DNA of 41,156 nucleotides from Streptococcus parasanguinis (lineage in GTDB: Bacteria; Bacillota; Bacilli; Lactobacillales; Streptococcaceae): NCBI GenBank assembly GCA_018365265.1, contig JAGZKI010000017.1, positions 1-41,156 on the forward strand, given 5' to 3'. Of this stretch, positions 24,775 to 32,863 are shown piece by piece; position 1 is the stretch's first letter; each line of letters starts with the position of its first letter. The notes below the pieces were generated by a model. That model saw only the letters and a program-made list of their open reading frames with translations. It was not told where the DNA came from and searched no databases. A program made the translations under genes and the position numbers.

Positions 24775-25485
24775 ATGATAACAATTCAAAAGCTACATAA
24801 GGAATATAATAATAAAATTGTCCTTCAGAACGTGTCTTTCAAAGCCAAAAAAGGTGAGATTACTGGATTGATTGGACCGAATGGATCCGGAAAATCAACT
24901 TTAATCAGAATTTTACTTGGTTTAGAAAATAGTCAAACGGGGATAGCGTTGATCAATGGCAAAAAATACTCTCAATTGGGAGATAATCCTTTTGGTATTG
25001 TTGGATCATTCCTCGATAGTTGCCAACCTTATCCAACTAGAACAGGATTTCAGCATCTTCGGTGGATTGGCTTGGCTTGTGGCGTTGACAAAAATAGGTG
25101 CAATGAATGTTTAGAGTTGGTGGGGTTAAGTGAATCTAAAAATAAAAAAGTAAAAGACTATTCATTAGGAATGAAGCAACGTCTTGGGTTAGCAACAGCC
25201 TTATTAGCAAATCCTGATATCTTAATTTTAGATGAACCAATCAATGGACTAGATCCAGAGGGTATACGCTGGGTACGTAATTTTTTACAATCTTTTGTCA
25301 ATGAAGGTAAAACTGTATTAATGACAAGTCATTATATGAGTGAGTTAGAATTAACTGTAGATCATTTGGTTGGGATTTCTAATGGGAAGATTGTTATTGA
25401 TGCTCCTACAAAAAATATTTTGAAACAGTTTGGATCTTTTGAGGAAGCATATTTTAAGGCATTCGAAGGGAAAGAAGGTGAATAA
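24775..25485 (+). CDS. ABC-2 type transporter ATPase
   Basis: The 236-aa ATPase has Walker A GPNGSGKST, signature YSLGMKQRLGLA, Walker B ILILDEPINGLDPEG and switch TSHYMSE. This is the BcrA/LanF-like pattern found in self-protection and lantibiotic-immunity transporters. AGAAGGGA lies about 10 bases before the ATG. A nine-codon out-of-frame reading frame starts at 24771 and overlaps this start. The stop is one base before the first permease ATG. Together with the divergent two-component system this looks like a peptide or antibiotic detoxification module; the substrate is unknown. Confidence 0.9.
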   Translation: MITIQKLHKEYNNKIVLQNVSFKAKKGEITGLIGPNGSGKSTLIRILLGLENSQTGIALINGKKYSQLGDNPFGIVGSFLDSCQPYPTRTGFQHLRWIGLACGVDKNRCNECLELVGLSESKNKKVKDYSLGMKQRLGLATALLANPDILILDEPINGLDPEGIRWVRNFLQSFVNEGKTVLMTSHYMSELELTVDHLVGISNGKIVIDAPTKNILKQFGSFEEAYFKAFEGKEGE

Positions 25486-25486
25486 T

Positions 25487-26299
25487 ATGTTGAAGCGTTC
25501 CTTTTTTAGTGACCTCTATAAATATTGTAGTTTACCTACTTTTAAATTCACTTTTTTTCTTATTTTGGGAGTCAGCATATTTTTTTCAATTCAAAATATC
25601 CAGGTGATAAATGCCTTAGTAGAAGGAAATGGACAAGCGGTTAACCTTGATCCGTCTATGTTATCATCGAATCCAGTCTATACAGTCAGGGATGCTCTCT
25701 TATCCTCCCCCTACCAAGCAAGTGTTATTTTCTTGCCAATCTTGGTTTCACTTGTTTATTCAACCCATTACCAATTTGGTGATGATAATTTTACTCAGTT
25801 ATTGATCCCAAACTGGAAAGTTCGTCTTACTGGGTTTATGGCAAGTTCGATTGTCTTATCGTTACTTTCTACTTTAATAATTTCTATAGTAAATGCTGTT
25901 ATCTTACTCATTTTTCTAGATTCAACTTTAAAGAATTATTTAGAATTGACTTTGATCTTAGATGTTACGGTAAGAGTTATGATATTTGCAATCGTTCTTA
26001 CTCTATTAGCTTTACTCTTAGTAATAGTAACGAAAAAATCAATGACTTCATTAATTGCAGACGTTTTGTTATTGGTAATCACTTTATCAGGTATTCTAAG
26101 AGGAATTTCTTCTAAAATAGAAAATCTCTTGCCTTTGATTGGAGCTAAGTCATTTGCTTTTGGCCGAATTGAAGGGATTCAAACGAGCCAATTATATGGA
26201 TTTACACTTTTAGTAGTAGAAGGAATCTTGTTCTTGGTATTCATAATGCTTGTAGAAATGATTCGAATGAGGAGGAAGAATGGCAAGAATATTTTTTAG
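25487..26299 (+). CDS. ABC-2 type permease, first subunit
   Basis: The 270-aa protein has about six hydrophobic helices, with 'VSLVYSTHYQFGDDNF' and 'LIPNWKVRLTGFMASSIV' between helices 2 and 3, the pattern of ABC-2 permeases that move peptides or drugs. ATG 25487 follows AGAAGGTGA; an earlier in-frame start at 25430 would overlap the ATPase by 56 bases and has no Shine-Dalgarno. It overlaps the next permease by 20 bases. Low-GC codon use is shared across this operon. Confidence 0.8.
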   Translation: MLKRSFFSDLYKYCSLPTFKFTFFLILGVSIFFSIQNIQVINALVEGNGQAVNLDPSMLSSNPVYTVRDALLSSPYQASVIFLPILVSLVYSTHYQFGDDNFTQLLIPNWKVRLTGFMASSIVLSLLSTLIISIVNAVILLIFLDSTLKNYLELTLILDVTVRVMIFAIVLTLLALLLVIVTKKSMTSLIADVLLLVITLSGILRGISSKIENLLPLIGAKSFAFGRIEGIQTSQLYGFTLLVVEGILFLVFIMLVEMIRMRRKNGKNIF

Positions 26300-26969
26300 T
26301 CTTATCGTCAAAAAATATAGTTTAAAACCCGTAAAGTACCAGATAGCTATACAGTCACTTTTGATAGGTTTTGTGTGTCTCTTAGGTGTTTTACCAGTTT
26401 CAATCAATGATACTGTTGTACAATTATCTATAAAGCAAGCTCTTGTTTTTGCGTCAATGCTCTCTGTTAGTATTGGGTGTGTTAATGCATTTGTTGAGTT
26501 ACAATCACACGAAACAAAACTAGTTTATTTGGTAAGTGGAAAAAGGATCTTAAGTTCAATTCGGGTCCTGTTCGTAGAATTATGTGATGTACTACTACAA
26601 TCAACCTTAAATTTCATTGTACTGCTTATATGGTTTCATTTTTTTAGTAGCGAAAATGGTGTCAGTTTAGAAATTTTCAGTTTCTATTTGATTGGCTCCA
26701 TCCAATATTTTTTGATTTCTTACTTCTTAAGTTATTTTTTCAAAAGTCCAATGGGGAGTTTAGCTATTTTGCTGCTATTTCCTATTTTGGTACAACCATT
26801 CATAGAAAGAGTAGTGGAACCATTGACTAGTTATCTATTTTATAATATTGTTGCTGAAACAATATTAGGGAGAGTTTCCAATTTGCAACTCTGTACTTAC
26901 GTTATTGGACTTGTATGCTCACTTGGAGCAACTCTCTACCTCTTAGTAAGGAACCAAGAAGTTAAGTAG
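26280..26969 (+). CDS. ABC-2 type permease, second subunit
   Basis: The 229-aa protein has about six hydrophobic helices and little recognisable motif content. Its size and position match the second, divergent permease of LanFEG-type transporters (ATPase plus two unlike permeases). GAGGAGG inside the end of the previous gene precedes the ATG. No bacteriocin structural or modification gene is adjacent, so a stand-alone defence role against foreign peptides or antibiotics is the best guess. Confidence 0.75.
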   Translation: MARIFFSLIVKKYSLKPVKYQIAIQSLLIGFVCLLGVLPVSINDTVVQLSIKQALVFASMLSVSIGCVNAFVELQSHETKLVYLVSGKRILSSIRVLFVELCDVLLQSTLNFIVLLIWFHFFSSENGVSLEIFSFYLIGSIQYFLISYFLSYFFKSPMGSLAILLLFPILVQPFIERVVEPLTSYLFYNIVAETILGRVSNLQLCTYVIGLVCSLGATLYLLVRNQEVK

Positions 26970-27071
26970 TAAATTGATTTCGTAAAAATAATACTGATGA
27001 GCAAACCTTGCTAATTTTGTATATCATGGACACTGATGTTTATTACGTATTGCATGGTTTTAGAATAAAAG

Positions 27072-27112
27072 ACAAGACTTTCGAAGTAAATGCGAGAGTC
27101 TTGTTTAGTTTT
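27072..27112 (+). terminator. ABC-2 operon terminator
   Basis: ACAAGACT (27072-27079) pairs with AGTCTTGT (27097-27104), extended by TCG/CGA, followed by TTAGTTTTC. The rest of the 262-base gap before uvrB shows only the uvrB promoter. Confidence 0.75.
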
Positions 27113-27195
27113 CACGCTAATGCGTGTCCAATTAATTATTTTGTAATATGTTGTTTTCCCTTTCATTCCTCATCTCAGAGAATTCTAGTGATTTA

Positions 27196-27204
27196 TGGTA
27201 AAAT
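27196..27204 (+). promoter_or_regulatory. Extended -10 promoter of uvrB
   Basis: TGGTAAAAT lies about 28 bases before the ATG. No clear -35 and no obvious LexA-type operator are seen. Confidence 0.55.
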
Positions 27205-27231
27205 AAGGTCTATATATGTGAGGTCAAAGAG

Positions 27232-29220
27232 ATGATTAATCGAGTAACTGAAAACAAATTTAAACTAGTATCCAAATACCAACCGTCCGGGGACCAACCG
27301 CAGGCCATCGAGCAGTTGGTGGATAACATCGAAGGTGGCGAAAAGGCCCAAATCTTGATGGGGGCAACTGGTACGGGGAAGACCTATACTATGAGTCAGG
27401 TCATTGCCCAGGTCAATAAGCCGACCCTGGTCATCGCCCACAATAAAACGCTAGCGGGCCAGCTCTATGGGGAGTTTAAGGAATTTTTCCCTGAAAATGC
27501 GGTCGAGTACTTCGTATCTTACTACGATTACTACCAGCCTGAAGCCTATGTGCCATCGAGTGATACCTATATCGAAAAAGATAGCTCGGTCAATGATGAG
27601 ATTGACAAGCTTCGTCACTCAGCAACCTCCGCTCTTTTAGAACGAAATGACGTTATTGTAGTTGCGTCTGTTTCATGTATCTATGGGTTGGGTTCGCCTA
27701 AGGAATATTCCGACAGCGTGGTCAGCCTGCGTCCAGGTCTGGAGATTTCTCGTGATAAACTGCTCAATGACCTGGTGGACATCCAGTTTGAGCGCAATGA
27801 TATTGACTTTCAACGCGGGAAATTCCGTGTTCGTGGAGATGTGGTTGAGATTTTCCCAGCTTCGCGTGATGAACATGCCTTCCGGGTGGAGTTTTTCGGG
27901 GATGAGATTGAGCGGATCCGTGAGATTGAAGCTTTGACTGGCCAAGTTCTAGGAGATGTGGACCATTTAGCCATTTTCCCAGCCACTCACTTCGTGACCA
28001 ATGACGACCATATGGAAGTGGCCATTGCCAAGATTCAAGCGGAACTTGAGGAGCAGTTGAAGGTCTTTGAAAAAGAAGGGAAGCTCTTGGAAGCTCAACG
28101 CTTGAAACAACGGACCGAGTACGATATTGAAATGCTAAGGGAGATGGGCTACACCAATGGCGTCGAAAACTACTCCCGTCATATGGATGGCCGGAGTGAA
28201 GGAGAGCCTCCTTACACCCTTCTTGACTTCTTCCCAGAAGATTTCCTCATTATGATCGATGAAAGTCACATGACCATGGGACAGATCAAGGGCATGTACA
28301 ATGGAGACCGCTCGCGCAAGGAAATGCTGGTCAACTATGGTTTCCGTTTGCCATCTGCCTTAGATAACCGGCCACTGCGTCGTGAGGAGTTTGAAAGCCA
28401 TGTCCACCAGATTGTTTATGTGTCTGCGACACCAGGTGACTATGAGATGGAACAAACCGATACCGTCATCGAGCAGATCATTCGTCCGACAGGTCTACTT
28501 GATCCTGAGGTGGAAGTGCGTCCGACCATGGGACAAATGGACGACCTCTTAGGTGAGATCAATGCGCGTGTAGAACGTGGAGAGCGGACTTTTGTCACCA
28601 CTCTGACCAAGAAGATGGCAGAAGACTTGACCGACTACTTTAAAGAAATGGGTGTTAAGGTCAAATACATGCACTCGGACATTAAAACCTTGGAGCGGAC
28701 GGAGATTATTCGTGATTTGCGTCTGGGTGTCTTTGACGTCTTGGTCGGGATCAACCTTCTTCGGGAAGGGATTGACGTACCGGAAGTGAGTCTAGTTGCC
28801 ATCCTCGATGCTGATAAGGAAGGCTTCCTTCGTAATGAACGCGGCCTCATTCAAACCATCGGTCGTGCTGCCCGTAATAGTGAGGGTCACGTCATCATGT
28901 ATGCGGACACCATGACCCAGTCTATGCAAAAAGCCATCGATGAAACAGCCCGTCGTCGGAAAATCCAGATGGCTTATAATGAAGAGCATGGCATTGTCCC
29001 ACAAACCATCAAGAAGGAAATCCGTGACCTGATCTCTGTTACCAAGGCGGTGGCCAAGGAAGAAGACAAGGAAGTGGATATCACCAGTCTAAACCGCCAA
29101 GAGCGCAAGGAACTGGTCAAGAAACTGCAAGGCCAAATGCAAGAAGCCGTCGAAGTGCTTGATTTCGAATTGGCAGCACAGATCCGCGATATGATGTTGG
29201 AAGTCAAGGCTTTGGATTAG
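27232..29220 (+). CDS. uvrB: Excinuclease ABC subunit B
   Basis: The 662-aa protein is full length. It loads onto damaged DNA with UvrA and recruits UvrC in nucleotide excision repair. Features are Walker A 'GATGTGKTYT' (about 43-52), the beta-hairpin region 'YYDYYQPEAYVP' that clamps DNA, the helicase motif 'MIDESHMTMGQ', motif VI 'QTIGRAARN' and a C-terminal UVR domain (about 620-662) that contacts UvrC. Its base composition is clearly higher in GC than the transporter block just upstream. A GNAT gene follows 14 bases later and is probably co-transcribed. Confidence 0.97.
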   Translation: MINRVTENKFKLVSKYQPSGDQPQAIEQLVDNIEGGEKAQILMGATGTGKTYTMSQVIAQVNKPTLVIAHNKTLAGQLYGEFKEFFPENAVEYFVSYYDYYQPEAYVPSSDTYIEKDSSVNDEIDKLRHSATSALLERNDVIVVASVSCIYGLGSPKEYSDSVVSLRPGLEISRDKLLNDLVDIQFERNDIDFQRGKFRVRGDVVEIFPASRDEHAFRVEFFGDEIERIREIEALTGQVLGDVDHLAIFPATHFVTNDDHMEVAIAKIQAELEEQLKVFEKEGKLLEAQRLKQRTEYDIEMLREMGYTNGVENYSRHMDGRSEGEPPYTLLDFFPEDFLIMIDESHMTMGQIKGMYNGDRSRKEMLVNYGFRLPSALDNRPLRREEFESHVHQIVYVSATPGDYEMEQTDTVIEQIIRPTGLLDPEVEVRPTMGQMDDLLGEINARVERGERTFVTTLTKKMAEDLTDYFKEMGVKVKYMHSDIKTLERTEIIRDLRLGVFDVLVGINLLREGIDVPEVSLVAILDADKEGFLRNERGLIQTIGRAARNSEGHVIMYADTMTQSMQKAIDETARRRKIQMAYNEEHGIVPQTIKKEIRDLISVTKAVAKEEDKEVDITSLNRQERKELVKKLQGQMQEAVEVLDFELAAQIRDMMLEVKALD

Positions 29221-29234
29221 AAAGGATAAAGCGA

Positions 29235-29732
29235 ATGAAGATTATCATTAAAGCAATGGAAACTCCTGAAGAGATAGAAGGAAAATCTCTCGTTCATTGG
29301 CAAACGTGGAGAGAGGCTTATGACGATCTTTTACCCGCGGATTTTCAGGAGACGATGACATTAGAAAAATGTCGATTCTTTAGTCAAAAATATCCAGAAA
29401 ATACCTTGATTGCGATGGATGGAAAGAAGGTCGTTGGATTTATCAGCTATGGAAATTACCGTGATGAGACCATTCAAGCTGGTGAAATCATCGCCTTATA
29501 TGTTTTAAAAGATTACTATGGAAAAGGTGTGGGTAAACAGTTAATGCATGCTGCATTTGCTGCTCTTGATCATTTCTCTGAAATTTATTTATGGGTATTG
29601 AAAGAGAATAAGCGAGCCATTGCTTTCTATCAAAAAATGGGTTTTACTTTTGATGGCCAAGAAAAAATACTTGAACTTGGAAAACCTGTTAAGGAATTGC
29701 GGATGAAGTGTTCTTCGAATAAAAATTCCTAA
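29235..29732 (+). CDS. GNAT family N-acetyltransferase
   Basis: The 165-aa protein has a GNAT fold with the acetyl-CoA loop 'DYYGKGVGKQLMHAA' (about 93-107), preceded by the beta-4 strand 'GEIIALYVL' and followed by 'LWVLKENKRAIAFYQKMGF', the usual C-terminal motif. AAAGGA precedes the ATG. Its substrate cannot be predicted. It lies 14 bases after uvrB. Confidence 0.88.
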   Translation: MKIIIKAMETPEEIEGKSLVHWQTWREAYDDLLPADFQETMTLEKCRFFSQKYPENTLIAMDGKKVVGFISYGNYRDETIQAGEIIALYVLKDYYGKGVGKQLMHAAFAALDHFSEIYLWVLKENKRAIAFYQKMGFTFDGQEKILELGKPVKELRMKCSSNKNS

Positions 29733-29825
29733 AGGACCTATCTATCAATCTTTGAACCATTATCAATTAATCAAGTAAAAAAATAAAAGAGATAGAATGA
29801 ACCAAAGAAATGAAGGAGAAGACGA

Positions 29826-30449
29826 ATGAAAATTCTGGTCATCAACGGGCATCCGGATAAGGAAAGTTACTGCCAGGCTATTTTTCAAACCATTGTTGAA
29901 ACTATTGACTCAAATCGCCACGAGCTTAAAGTGATAAGTCTCAATGATGAGGACTTTGATCCGGTCCTTCGCTACGGCTATCGAAAGCGGATGGAAGAAG
30001 ATTCCTTTATCCTTCGTTCTCAAGAATGGATCCAGTGGGCGGATCACCTGATCTTTGTCTATCCCATCTGGTGGAGTAGTATGCCGAGCCTCATGAAGGG
30101 CTGGATTGATCGGGTCTTCACACCTGGGATTGCTTACTCGGCTAATGATCAGGGCAGCTTTATCTGGAATTACCTCAGAGGCAAGCAATTCAAGAAGTTG
30201 CTCAAAGGGAAAACAGCCAGTATTTATGCAACTTCGATGGCACCTACCTGGTGGTACAAGATTTTTTCAGGCCCTCTCAACATTCCAGATAGTTATGGTA
30301 TCTCTGTTTTGAAGAATGCCGTCTTGAACCACTGTGGGATCAAAACCAAGCGCGTCTGCATTTTGGGTGAAGTCGGCCGGGATGTGAACACCGCTAGCAT
30401 GCGGGAACAGCATCTTCAAAAGGTAGCAGCAGGAGTGAAGAAACTTTGA
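29826..30449 (+). CDS. Flavodoxin-fold NAD(P)H oxidoreductase
   Basis: The 207-aa protein belongs to the flavodoxin_2/NQO-like family: 'ILVINGHPDKESYC' forms the FMN/FAD phosphate loop, and 'FVYPIWWSSMPSLMKGWIDRVFTPGIAY' region (about 76-103; two halves) is the family hallmark. Members reduce quinones or related electrophiles with NAD(P)H in the cytosol. AAGGAG precedes the ATG. The gene appears to be single. A regulatory link to the distant MarR gene is possible but not shown. Confidence 0.88.
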   Translation: MKILVINGHPDKESYCQAIFQTIVETIDSNRHELKVISLNDEDFDPVLRYGYRKRMEEDSFILRSQEWIQWADHLIFVYPIWWSSMPSLMKGWIDRVFTPGIAYSANDQGSFIWNYLRGKQFKKLLKGKTASIYATSMAPTWWYKIFSGPLNIPDSYGISVLKNAVLNHCGIKTKRVCILGEVGRDVNTASMREQHLQKVAAGVKKL

Positions 30450-30505
30450 TTAGAGACGGGAGACTACTGATAAGTTATTGTCTTTAGTTGTATTTTGAAT
30501 GGGTT

Positions 30506-30534
30506 TTGGTTAAACTATTAACATAATCTATAAA
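30506..30534 (+). promoter_or_regulatory. Promoter of the small membrane protein genes
   Basis: TTGGTT (30506-30511), 17 bases, TATAAA (30529-30534), 18 bases before the next ATG. Confidence 0.6.
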
Positions 30535-30552
30535 ACATAGGAATGATTCAAT

Positions 30553-30906
30553 ATGCTACTTTTTATCTATATGATCTATGTCATTTATTCACTATCAAAA
30601 ATGAAAAAAGAAGGTAAAAGAGTCTCAATTTTCACTAAGCTGATTGTTTACGGCCTATTGATTCTCTCTTTGTTTATGTTCTATTTCAGATTTTTGGAAT
30701 TTTTATTTAGTCCATTGCCATTTTTTGGCTTTCTAGCGACTCTTGCTATTGGCGGTATGATGCTGTCTCTTAAAATAATTATTGCCCTTGCTTTGCTTTT
30801 GTTATCTCTTAGCCTATTCTTAGATAGCAAAAATAGTAATCCGGAAACGCCTCTCATTGATCATTGGTTACGTTTGGGGGTTCATATACTACTGATCCTT
30901 ATTTAA
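30553..30906 (+). CDS. Small membrane protein of unknown family
   Basis: The 117-aa protein is mostly hydrophobic with about three to four helices and a short charged loop (KMKKEGKRVS) after the first. I do not recognise the family. A promoter lies directly upstream and a weak AGGAA serves as Shine-Dalgarno. It is 19 bases from the next small membrane protein gene, with which it likely forms an operon. Confidence 0.6.
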   Translation: MLLFIYMIYVIYSLSKMKKEGKRVSIFTKLIVYGLLILSLFMFYFRFLEFLFSPLPFFGFLATLAIGGMMLSLKIIIALALLLLSLSLFLDSKNSNPETPLIDHWLRLGVHILLILI

Positions 30907-30925
30907 GGTAAGGGAGAGTTTCATC

Positions 30926-31303
30926 ATGGGAAAGTATTTGAACCTGTTTAAGATCGTGTATCTTATTCTTTTACTTTTTGTTTTTGCGAACTATGTATTA
31001 GGCTACAATGGTTACGCATTTACGCCGCTTCTCTGGAATCCCTGGTTGTATCTAGGAGCTGTGATTATTCTATGTCACATCTGGTATCGCTTCTATCGAA
31101 AACATGCTCCAAATTGGAAGAATCTTGTGAGTGTTCTCTTGAGTCTCTTTGCTAGCCTGATCCTAGTATTATTCATTGTGTTTTTCTTTAGTTTTGATGG
31201 TCATGTTTCGGTAACGATTCACTCGGAGTATTATTTAAAAGAGAAGTCAATTGTCTTTCAGAGAGGTTCCCTTTTAGATGCTTCGATGAATACCATGAGC
31301 TAG
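30926..31303 (+). CDS. Membrane protein of unknown family, probably frameshifted at C terminus
   Basis: The 125-aa frame has three hydrophobic helices and an external tail, with AAGGGAGAG before the ATG. The last residues (after QRG) look unnatural. From about 31270 the next frame continues without a stop to TAA at 31354-31356 and reads like a real C terminus (FDEYHELVNPFVMKK, then a lysine-rich end). Adding one base in the CCCTTTT run at 31269-31275 would join the two into a protein of about 143 aa. I therefore think one base was lost here, or is missing from the sequence. The family is not recognised. Confidence 0.6.
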   Translation: MGKYLNLFKIVYLILLLFVFANYVLGYNGYAFTPLLWNPWLYLGAVIILCHIWYRFYRKHAPNWKNLVSVLLSLFASLILVLFIVFFFSFDGHVSVTIHSEYYLKEKSIVFQRGSLLDASMNTMS

Positions 31304-31382
31304 TAAATCCCTTTGTGATGAAAAAAGAGATAAAGAAAAAAGTTTATATTGATTAATTGTCAATATCATAGAAAGGAAATAT

Positions 31383-31850
31383 ATGTCACGTACAACGCCT
31401 ACTATACTGTGCAATCTTTGCATGGTCGAAGATCTTGAAAATAGGAAAGTAGTCCTCCAATACCGCTCACCTGAAAAGACTCACTGGGCTGGCCATGCTT
31501 TTCCAGGTGGCCATATCGAGGAAGGAGAAAGTCTTGCTGAATCCGTCATTCGTGAAGTCTACGAAGAGACAGGACTGACAATTGCAGATCCAAAACTGGT
31601 TGCAGTCAAAGACTGGGAGCCAGATGAGGGAGGACGCTATATTGTCTTTTGCTACAAAGCAACAGAATTTACAGGCCAGCTCAGATCGTCTGAAGAAGGA
31701 GAAGTTTCTTGGGTTGAGAAGGACCAATTAGAAAAGTTGGACTTATCCTACGACATGCTTCCTCTGCTGGAAGTGATGGAAGACCCGGACTTGTCTGAGT
31801 TCTATTATCGCAAACGGACAGACGACGACTGGGAAAAATTAAGATTTTAA
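31383..31850 (+). CDS. Nudix hydrolase (8-oxo-dGTP diphosphatase-like)
   Basis: The 155-aa protein contains a complete Nudix box, GGHIEEGESLAESVIREVYEETGL in two overlapping pieces (about residues 42-65), with the metal-binding REVYEE glutamates intact. Family members hydrolyse nucleoside diphosphates linked to another group; the short size and 'QYRSPEKTHWAGHAFPGG' context resemble MutT-like house-cleaning enzymes. It is not close to pneumococcal MutX as I recall it. AGAAAGGA precedes the ATG. A 7-base inverted repeat (ATATTGA/TCAATAT, 31346-31366) lies just upstream and could be regulatory. Confidence 0.88.
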   Translation: MSRTTPTILCNLCMVEDLENRKVVLQYRSPEKTHWAGHAFPGGHIEEGESLAESVIREVYEETGLTIADPKLVAVKDWEPDEGGRYIVFCYKATEFTGQLRSSEEGEVSWVEKDQLEKLDLSYDMLPLLEVMEDPDLSEFYYRKRTDDDWEKLRF

Positions 31851-31933
31851 GTAAAGGGACCAGAGGTATCTAGTTCTTTTTGCTCTTCAAAGATAAAATG
31901 TTGCCTAAAGCATTGAGAATGTTCCATTAGTGC

Positions 31934-31962
31934 TTGAATCTGCTTTAAAAAAGTACTATAGT
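31934..31962 (+). promoter_or_regulatory. Promoter of the 46-aa protein/ABC operon
   Basis: TTGAAT (31934-31939), 17 bases, TATAGT (31957-31962). Confidence 0.65.
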
Positions 31963-32018
31963 ATAAGCATAAAATACAATTGTAATCTTTCATACTGTGA
32001 ATAGAAAGAAGGCAAGAT

Positions 32019-32159
32019 ATGAAATTACAATTTAGATTCCTTATAGGAATTTGCTTCTTGATCGGTGCCTTAGTCTTTGCCTTTCAAAAGGAATGGTTAT
32101 ACGCTTTGCTGTTGCTTTTAGTTGGGGCTTCTTACTTTTATAAAGGAGTGCGTCGATGA
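32019..32159 (+). CDS. 46-aa membrane protein upstream of an ABC transporter
   Basis: ATG 32019 is preceded by AAGAAGG at good spacing and opens a 46-residue frame with two predicted helices ('FLIGICFLIGALVFAF' and 'WLYALLLLLVGASYFY') and a basic end (KGVRR). Its TGA overlaps the ATG of the ABC ATPase by four bases (ATGA), so the two are translationally coupled. It has its own promoter upstream. No family is recognised; it may be an accessory subunit of the transporter. Confidence 0.75.
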   Translation: MKLQFRFLIGICFLIGALVFAFQKEWLYALLLLLVGASYFYKGVRR

Positions 32160-32860
32160 AGAGTGAGTGTTTAAACATCAAGGGGCTAAATGTTTGGTAT
32201 AAAAAAGACAAGCCCGTTATAAATGACACGAATTTGCTTGTACCCAATCATTCTGTAGTAGGGTTGATTGGTCGAAATGGAGCTGGGAAGACAACCTTGC
32301 TAAAAGCTTTAAGTAGTGTTTTTGATCATCGGCAGTATGCAGTTGAGACTGTTACCTTAGAAGATAAGGCGACCTCTTTTCATACGAATTTCTATAAGAG
32401 CCGTACCTATACAGTTTTTACTGAAAACAATAGTTTTTTAAACTGGGATTTTGTTCACTATTTTAATTTTGTCTGTCGTTTGTATCATCGAAAGAGAGAT
32501 GAAAAGGTATTGCAGGACCTGATCTCAGGTTTTCATTTTGAAGAATTTCTCAACACCGATATCGGTAGTTTGTCAACGGGAAATAAGAAGAAAGTCTTCC
32601 TGATCACAGCTTTCTATCTCAAACCTCCCCTCCTTATTTTGGACGAACCATTTGATGGCCTAGATTTTGATGCGACAGAATTTCTATATGGTTTGCTATT
32701 GCAGTATAAAGAAGAAGGCTCTATTCTGATGAGTTCGCATATCGCAGAGAGTATTGTTCGGGTCTGTGATACAGCTTATACTATTGCAGATGGTCACCTA
32801 GACGCGATCGAATCGAATTTAGAAGATTGGTTTCATGACGTCAATCGTCAGAGGGGGTAG
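32156..32860 (+). CDS. ABC transporter ATPase
   Basis: The 234-aa ATPase has Walker A GRNGAGKTT, Walker B LLILDEPFDGLD with catalytic Glu, switch MSSHIAE, and an unusual signature, LSTGNKKKV, instead of LSGGQ. It belongs to the ABC-2 exporter group. It is coupled to the upstream 46-aa membrane protein and followed three bases later by the permease. AAAGGAG lies just before the ATG. The substrate is unknown. Confidence 0.88.
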   Translation: MKSECLNIKGLNVWYKKDKPVINDTNLLVPNHSVVGLIGRNGAGKTTLLKALSSVFDHRQYAVETVTLEDKATSFHTNFYKSRTYTVFTENNSFLNWDFVHYFNFVCRLYHRKRDEKVLQDLISGFHFEEFLNTDIGSLSTGNKKKVFLITAFYLKPPLLILDEPFDGLDFDATEFLYGLLLQYKEEGSILMSSHIAESIVRVCDTAYTIADGHLDAIESNLEDWFHDVNRQRG

Positions 32861-32863
32861 AGC

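Noticed and set aside
24771..24800. Nine-codon leader peptide overlapping the ABC-2 ATPase start
   Set aside because: ATG 24771 has acceptable spacing but the frame is very short with no attenuator structure; chance overlap is likelier.
27008..27235. 75-codon open frame before uvrB
   Set aside because: It has no Shine-Dalgarno, Cys/Phe-rich odd composition, and contains the ABC-2 terminator and the uvrB promoter.
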